This document shows, piece after piece, positions 7,117 to 10,026 of a DNA stretch of 10,026 bases. Positions within the stretch are counted from its first letter, which is position 1. The number at the start of each line of letters is the position of its first letter. Below the pieces are notes generated by a model. That model was not told the DNA's origin. It searched no databases and saw only the letters and a program-made list of their open reading frames with translations. Origin of the DNA: CAZXNF01 sp050741255 (GTDB lineage: Bacteria; Pseudomonadota; Gammaproteobacteria; Burkholderiales; SG8-41); contig JBOIEQ010000152.1 of assembly GCA_050741255.1 (NCBI GenBank), forward strand, positions 1-10,026, in the 5' to 3' direction. A program made the translations under genes and the position numbers.

Positions 7117-7240
7117 GTTTCCCGAAAAATTATGCCAGTGAACAATGCCAGGAAACTTATCTCATTTAAAACAATAGGATAAATATCATTTGTTACCTAG
7201 AATGTTACCAATGGGAAACAAATTGACAATAAGTTTCCTG
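7117..7240. promoter_or_regulatory. Candidate divergent operator region: 12-bp inverted repeat and four GTTTCC sites
   Basis: A perfect inverted repeat has arms CAGGAAACTTAT (7149-7160) and ATAAGTTTCCTG (7229-7240), 80 bp apart start to start. The core GTTTCC/GGAAAC occurs four times, in two inverted pairs: 7117-7123 with 7213-7219 (GTTTCCC/GGGAAAC), and 7151-7156 with 7233-7238. TGTTACC is also repeated directly at 7191-7197 and 7203-7209. The stretch is much more AT-rich than the genes on either side. The right arm lies between the -35 and -10 of the + strand promoter. The left arm lies about where a -35 for the minus-strand operon would be. Binding by the XRE-cupin regulator is inferred. 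The leftmost copy also overlaps the presumed ribosome-binding area of the DJ-1 gene, so it may not be an operator. Confidence 0.6.
7129..7134 (-). promoter_or_regulatory. Possible -10 element for the DJ-1/regulator operon
   Basis: Read on the minus strand this is CATAAT, five of six bases of the -10 consensus, 18 bases before the start codon. No good -35 is visible at the right distance. The position where it should be (about 7151-7157) is covered by the left operator arm, which would suit an activated or autoregulated promoter. The resulting leader would be very short. This is a weak call based on a single hexamer. Confidence 0.3.
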
Positions 7241-7251
7241 TTGGCAACAAT
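7223..7251 (+). promoter_or_regulatory. Sigma-70 promoter for the TRAP receptor operon
   Basis: A perfect -35 hexamer TTGACA (7223-7228) is followed after exactly 17 bases by AACAAT (7246-7251), four of six bases of the -10 consensus. The spacer contains the right arm of the 12-bp inverted repeat, so a protein bound there should block RNA polymerase. Transcription would begin near 7258 and leave an untranslated leader of about 100 bases before the ATG at 7362. I see no clear riboswitch or terminator fold in that leader. Confidence 0.55.
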
Positions 7252-7361
7252 GACAGGGTCTTGTTTGAGCGGCTCACGGCATTACAAAAAGGTCCAGAGC
7301 AAGGCGGGGGATGCACCACCGCACCGTCCAGGTTAGTCGTCACTCAACAGCGGAGGCATCA

Positions 7362-8549
7362 ATGAAAGCGAAATCTTCCACGCGCGCAACGCAGGCGCCC
7401 ACCAGCACTCCGGCGAGCGCGCTGCCCGCCCCGTCCGGTCGCCGCCGTTTCCTCAAGGGCGGTGCGGTGGCGGCCACTGCCGCGACGGCCGCGATCGGCT
7501 TCCCGATGATCGCCCGCGCGCAAACTCCGCCGATCACGATGCGCTTCCAGAGTACCTGGCCGGCGAAATTCATTTACCACGAGCTCGCGGTCGACTGGAC
7601 GAAGAAGGTCGGCGAGATTACCGGCGGGCGTCTCAAGATCGACATGCTGCCGGCCGGCGCGGTCGTTCCTCCGCTGCAGATCGTCGAGGCCACGAGCAAG
7701 GGAACGCTCGACGGCGGCCACGGCATTCCCGGCTTCTGGTTCGGCAAGAACACCGCGTTCGGTCTTTACGGTGCCGGTCCCGACTTCGGCATGGACGGCA
7801 ACCAGATGCTGGGCTGGATCGAATACGGCGGCGGCAAGGAGCTGTACGCCGAGATCCAGGCGGCGGCGCAACTCGATATCGTCAGCTTCCTGTTCGCGCC
7901 GGTGCCGTGCGAGCCCATGGGCTGGTTCAAGAAGCCGATCAAGGGTGTGGCCGACCTGAAGGGGCTGAAGTTCCGCACCGCGGGCCTCGCCGTGGACATG
8001 TTCAATGCGCTCGGCATGACGACGGTGCAACTGGCGCCGGGTGAAATCGTGCCCTCCATCGACCGCGGCGTGCTCGACGGCGCAGAGTTCGCGAGCGCCA
8101 CGGACGACCGCACGATGGGCTTCCCGGACGTGGCCAAGTATTACCTGCAGCAGAGCTATCACATGGCCAACAACTTCTGCGAGGTCATGATCAACAAGAA
8201 GAAATACGAGGCGCTGTCCGAAGAGCTGAAAACGCTCCTCAAGTACGCAAGCCATGCCGCGAGCGCCGATGCCACGTGGAAGAGCATGAACCGCATGTCG
8301 CAGGATTTCATCGAACTGCAGACCGTGCAGAAGGTCAACGTGTACCGCACGCCGCAACCGATCCTGACCGCGCAGCTCAAGGCCTGGGATACAGTGATCA
8401 AGCGGCGCTCGGCCGAGAACGCGCTGTTCGCGAAGGTGGTCGCCTCGCAGCAGGCGTGGGCGAAACGCGTGATGTTCTGGCACAACGGCGTGCAGGTGGA
8501 CGTAAAGTCCGCCTACACCCATTACTTCGGCAAGGGGCCGATCGGCTGA
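7362..8549 (+). CDS. TRAP transporter periplasmic substrate-binding protein (DctP/TakP-like), Tat-exported
   Basis: The extracytoplasmic solute receptor of a tripartite ATP-independent periplasmic transporter, probably for an organic acid. The 395-residue protein starts at ATG 7362, with GGAGG at 7352-7356 five bases upstream. An in-frame ATG at 7311 has its G-run directly against the codon, so it is less likely. A 26-residue leader precedes a twin-arginine signal, GRRRFLK (26-32), a hydrophobic stretch and an ARA-Q cleavage site (51-54). The mature part has the family block GWFKKPIKGVADLKGLKFR (187-205), where R205 should bind the substrate carboxylate. LDGAEFASATDDRTMGFPDVAKYY follows (from about 238) and resembles the alpha-keto-acid-binding TakP branch. 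No DctQ or DctM membrane subunits are in the window, so they must be encoded beyond it or elsewhere. It is the first gene of the divergent + strand cluster. Confidence 0.92.
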   Translation: MKAKSSTRATQAPTSTPASALPAPSGRRRFLKGGAVAATAATAAIGFPMIARAQTPPITMRFQSTWPAKFIYHELAVDWTKKVGEITGGRLKIDMLPAGAVVPPLQIVEATSKGTLDGGHGIPGFWFGKNTAFGLYGAGPDFGMDGNQMLGWIEYGGGKELYAEIQAAAQLDIVSFLFAPVPCEPMGWFKKPIKGVADLKGLKFRTAGLAVDMFNALGMTTVQLAPGEIVPSIDRGVLDGAEFASATDDRTMGFPDVAKYYLQQSYHMANNFCEVMINKKKYEALSEELKTLLKYASHAASADATWKSMNRMSQDFIELQTVQKVNVYRTPQPILTAQLKAWDTVIKRRSAENALFAKVVASQQAWAKRVMFWHNGVQVDVKSAYTHYFGKGPIG

Positions 8550-8595
8550 AGCGCGGCCGTTACCAGCGTTAACTTTGACGAACGGGGGAAGCGCC

Positions 8596-9060
8596 ATGGC
8601 ATCGACAACGGCCAGCAATGCCGCACCGACGGCGGAGCGCCTGCACGGGCGCCTGGCACCGACCCCGGACGGCTCCGTGTATGTGAATCCGGAGGTAATG
8701 GACTGGAAGCCTTCGCAGTTCGAGGGCATCGAGATCAAGGTGCTCTACGAGGACAAGGCGCGCGGCGAGATGACCTGCCTGCTGCGCTGGCAGCCGGGCA
8801 CCACGCTGCCCTTCCACAAGCATCCGGAGATCGAGCAGAGCTGGGTGATTTCCGGTTCGTTCTCGGACCACGACGGCATTGCGCGGGCCGGCGAGTACGT
8901 GTGGCGCAAGCCCGATTCGATGCACGAGACCCACAGCGCGGAAGGCTGCGTGATCCTCGCGATCTACCGCAAGCCGAACATCTTCCGCAACAGCGCGGGG
9001 TTCGAGCCGGGTGGCAAGCGGGTCAGGACGGACCGCGCGCCGACGACTTTCGGCGACTGA
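8596..9060 (+). CDS. Small cupin-domain metalloprotein, function unknown
   Basis: A 154-residue single-cupin protein. Cupin motif 1 matches the classical spacing exactly: G68, five residues, H74-K-H76, three residues, E80, six residues, G87. Motif 2 is G99 through P106 to H110. H74, H76, E80 and H110 therefore form a complete metal site. The overall look (LLRWQPGTTLPFHKHPEIEQ) recalls ChrR-like and acetylacetone-dioxygenase-like cupins, so an oxygenase, an isomerase or a metal-binding sensor are all possible. There is no signal peptide. The ATG at 8596 is preferred because GGGGGAA lies five bases upstream; the frame also opens at a TTG at 8575 without support. It is 46 bases after the TRAP receptor gene and likely cotranscribed, suggesting it acts on the imported compound. 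Confidence 0.85.
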   Translation: MASTTASNAAPTAERLHGRLAPTPDGSVYVNPEVMDWKPSQFEGIEIKVLYEDKARGEMTCLLRWQPGTTLPFHKHPEIEQSWVISGSFSDHDGIARAGEYVWRKPDSMHETHSAEGCVILAIYRKPNIFRNSAGFEPGGKRVRTDRAPTTFGD

Positions 9061-9098
9061 AGGTCGCGTAACAGGGGCGGCTGCCGCGTGCCACGTGC

Positions 9099-9118
9099 GC
9101 GGCCGGCCGCATTTTTTT
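9099..9118 (+). terminator. Possible intrinsic terminator between the cupin and MBL-fold genes
   Basis: A perfect 12-base palindrome (9099-9110) can fold as a four-base-pair stem GCGG/CCGC with a CCGG loop. It is followed by A and seven T residues, the layout of a rho-independent terminator. A competing stem pairs GCCGCG (9083-9088) with CGCGGC (9098-9103). The stem is short and the MBL gene starts only about 20 bases later, so partial termination or attenuation is more likely than a full stop. Confidence 0.4.
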
Positions 9119-9136
9119 GAGTTGCAGAAAGACATC

Positions 9137-10000
9137 ATGGCTATGCAGAACACCGCCGCGTCCCCGGTCATCCGCTACTACGGCTGGTCCGCGCTATCGA
9201 TCGACAGCCCCGCGGGGTCCTTGTTCTTCGATCCGTTCTTCCGCCCTTACTGCGGCGCGCAGTGGTTCGGCCTGGAGGATTTCGCGCAGGCGAAGGTGGT
9301 CTGCGCGACGCACGGCCACGAGGAGCATTTTCTCGACATCCCGTCCGTGGCCGCGCGCAGCGGCGCTGACGTGGTCGGGACGCCGGCCATCTGCAATTTT
9401 TTGCGGTTCCGCCGCGGGATGGCGCGCGAAAAGCTGCATCCCGTCGAGCCGTTTTCGCCGATCGAGGTGTGCGGCTTCCGCATCACCACGTTCAACTGGC
9501 AACACCGCGACATCAACCTGTGGAAGGCGCTGACCAAGGCGGTGTTCCAGGGCAATGCGACGCAGTTGTCGTGGGCCTGGTCGAGCGCCACCAACGCGCC
9601 GTTCTATTCGGCCTACACCGGGTTTCATGTCGAACTGCCGGGCGGCCTCACGGTGCTGAACTACAACGAGGGCTTCAACACGAAGATGACCGATGCCGAG
9701 ATTCAGGACGTCGGCCGGCGCTTCCGCACGGACGTTCTGCTCGCCGGCATGCAGCTGGACTTCACCGAGGACGTCGCCCGCGGCGCCGCGGCGCTCGATC
9801 CCAAGGTGGTCATTCTGTATCCGCCGCACGATCACTTCCACCGCATGATGGGCGCCGTCAGCCGGCCGTGGCCGGAATTCAAGGCGGCGGTCGAACGCCG
9901 GCTGCCCAAGGCGAAAGTGATCATCGCCGAGCCCGGGCACAGCATCGACGCGGTGAGCGGGCAGGTGCTGACGCCGGCACGGACGCTGCTCGCCGCCTGA
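9137..10000 (+). CDS. UlaG-like metallo-beta-lactamase-fold hydrolase
   Basis: A 287-residue protein with the MBL-fold layout. A strand with FFDPFF (30-35) leads to the metal motif THGHEEH (58-64), then H123 in NWQHRD, an Asp at D208 (GMQLDFTED) and a late histidine cluster YPPHDHFH (228-235). The usual HxHxDH motif here reads H59-x-H61-x-E63-H64, with Glu in place of Asp. UlaG-type relatives include L-ascorbate-6-phosphate lactonase and many uncharacterised hydrolases, so a lactonase or phosphodiesterase-like reaction is possible; the substrate is unknown. ATG 9137 is used, with a weak AGAAAG about five bases before it; ATG 9143 is an alternative. The frame is open back to 9011, but that part overlaps the cupin gene. 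Its place behind the TRAP and cupin genes suggests a role in the same process. Confidence 0.85.
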   Translation: MAMQNTAASPVIRYYGWSALSIDSPAGSLFFDPFFRPYCGAQWFGLEDFAQAKVVCATHGHEEHFLDIPSVAARSGADVVGTPAICNFLRFRRGMAREKLHPVEPFSPIEVCGFRITTFNWQHRDINLWKALTKAVFQGNATQLSWAWSSATNAPFYSAYTGFHVELPGGLTVLNYNEGFNTKMTDAEIQDVGRRFRTDVLLAGMQLDFTEDVARGAAALDPKVVILYPPHDHFHRMMGAVSRPWPEFKAAVERRLPKAKVIIAEPGHSIDAVSGQVLTPARTLLAA

Positions 10001-10026
10001 CGGGCGGGGATCGGCTGCGACACCAC
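10001..10026. other. End of window, no feature seen
   Basis: These 26 bases follow the MBL-fold stop codon and contain no start codon with a ribosome-binding site and no clear hairpin. Whatever follows, possibly more genes of the TRAP cluster, is outside the window. Confidence 0.5.

Noticed and set aside
7311..7361. Alternative upstream ATG for the TRAP receptor
   Set aside because: The G-rich stretch ends only one base before this ATG, too close to serve as a ribosome-binding site, whereas ATG 7362 has GGAGG at a good distance. A 17-residue longer leader would add nothing recognisable.
7359..8738. Minus-strand open frame of 459 codons opposite the TRAP receptor
   Set aside because: It is antisense to a clear TRAP receptor with signal peptide and family motifs. 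The translation is rich in His, Arg and Ala with no motif, as expected of an unused frame.

Overview
The window is GC-rich chromosomal DNA with tightly packed genes, typical of a high-GC proteobacterium. A betaproteobacterium, or possibly a gammaproteobacterium, fits the gene content: a Tat-exported TRAP solute receptor, an XRE-cupin regulator and a dTDP-rhamnose operon. The sequence does not allow a species call. No rRNA, tRNA, CRISPR array, insertion sequence or phage gene was seen.

Bases 1-5724 form a surface-polysaccharide precursor block on the + strand. Four genes encode the complete pathway from glucose-1-phosphate to dTDP-L-rhamnose, in the order rfbB-rfbA-rfbC-rfbD. A fifth gene, a mannose-1-phosphate-guanylyltransferase-like sugar nucleotidyltransferase with a left-handed beta-helix tail, follows directly. 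All four junctions overlap by 1 or 4 bases, so the five genes form one translationally coupled operon whose promoter lies before the window. After an 88-base gap with a possible promoter comes galE (UDP-hexose 4-epimerase). Together they would supply dTDP-rhamnose, probably a GDP-sugar, and UDP-galactose (possibly also UDP-GalNAc) for O-antigen, capsule or exopolysaccharide.

Bases 5725-5892 hold no gene. They carry a 28-bp inverted repeat whose arms are tandem 9-mers. It sits between the convergent galE and the minus-strand regulator gene, and looks like an interspersed repeat element that may also terminate transcription.

Bases 5893-10000 look like a small-molecule response and uptake locus. 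On the minus strand, a DJ-1/PfpI-family gene is followed without any gap by an XRE-cupin transcriptional regulator. On the + strand, divergently, lie a Tat-exported TRAP periplasmic receptor, a small cupin protein and an UlaG-like metallo-beta-lactamase-fold protein. The 251-base divergent spacer has an AT-rich core, a perfect 12-bp inverted repeat with arms 80 bp apart, and four copies of GTTTCC/GGAAAC. One repeat arm falls inside the spacer of a consensus-like promoter. The simplest model, which is inference, is that the XRE-cupin protein binds these sites and controls both directions in response to a ligand that the TRAP receptor captures and the cupin and MBL proteins process.

The polysaccharide half is ordinary. 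The right half is the better place to look for undescribed biology, because its substrate cannot be deduced from the sequence and several family-typical catalytic residues are replaced.
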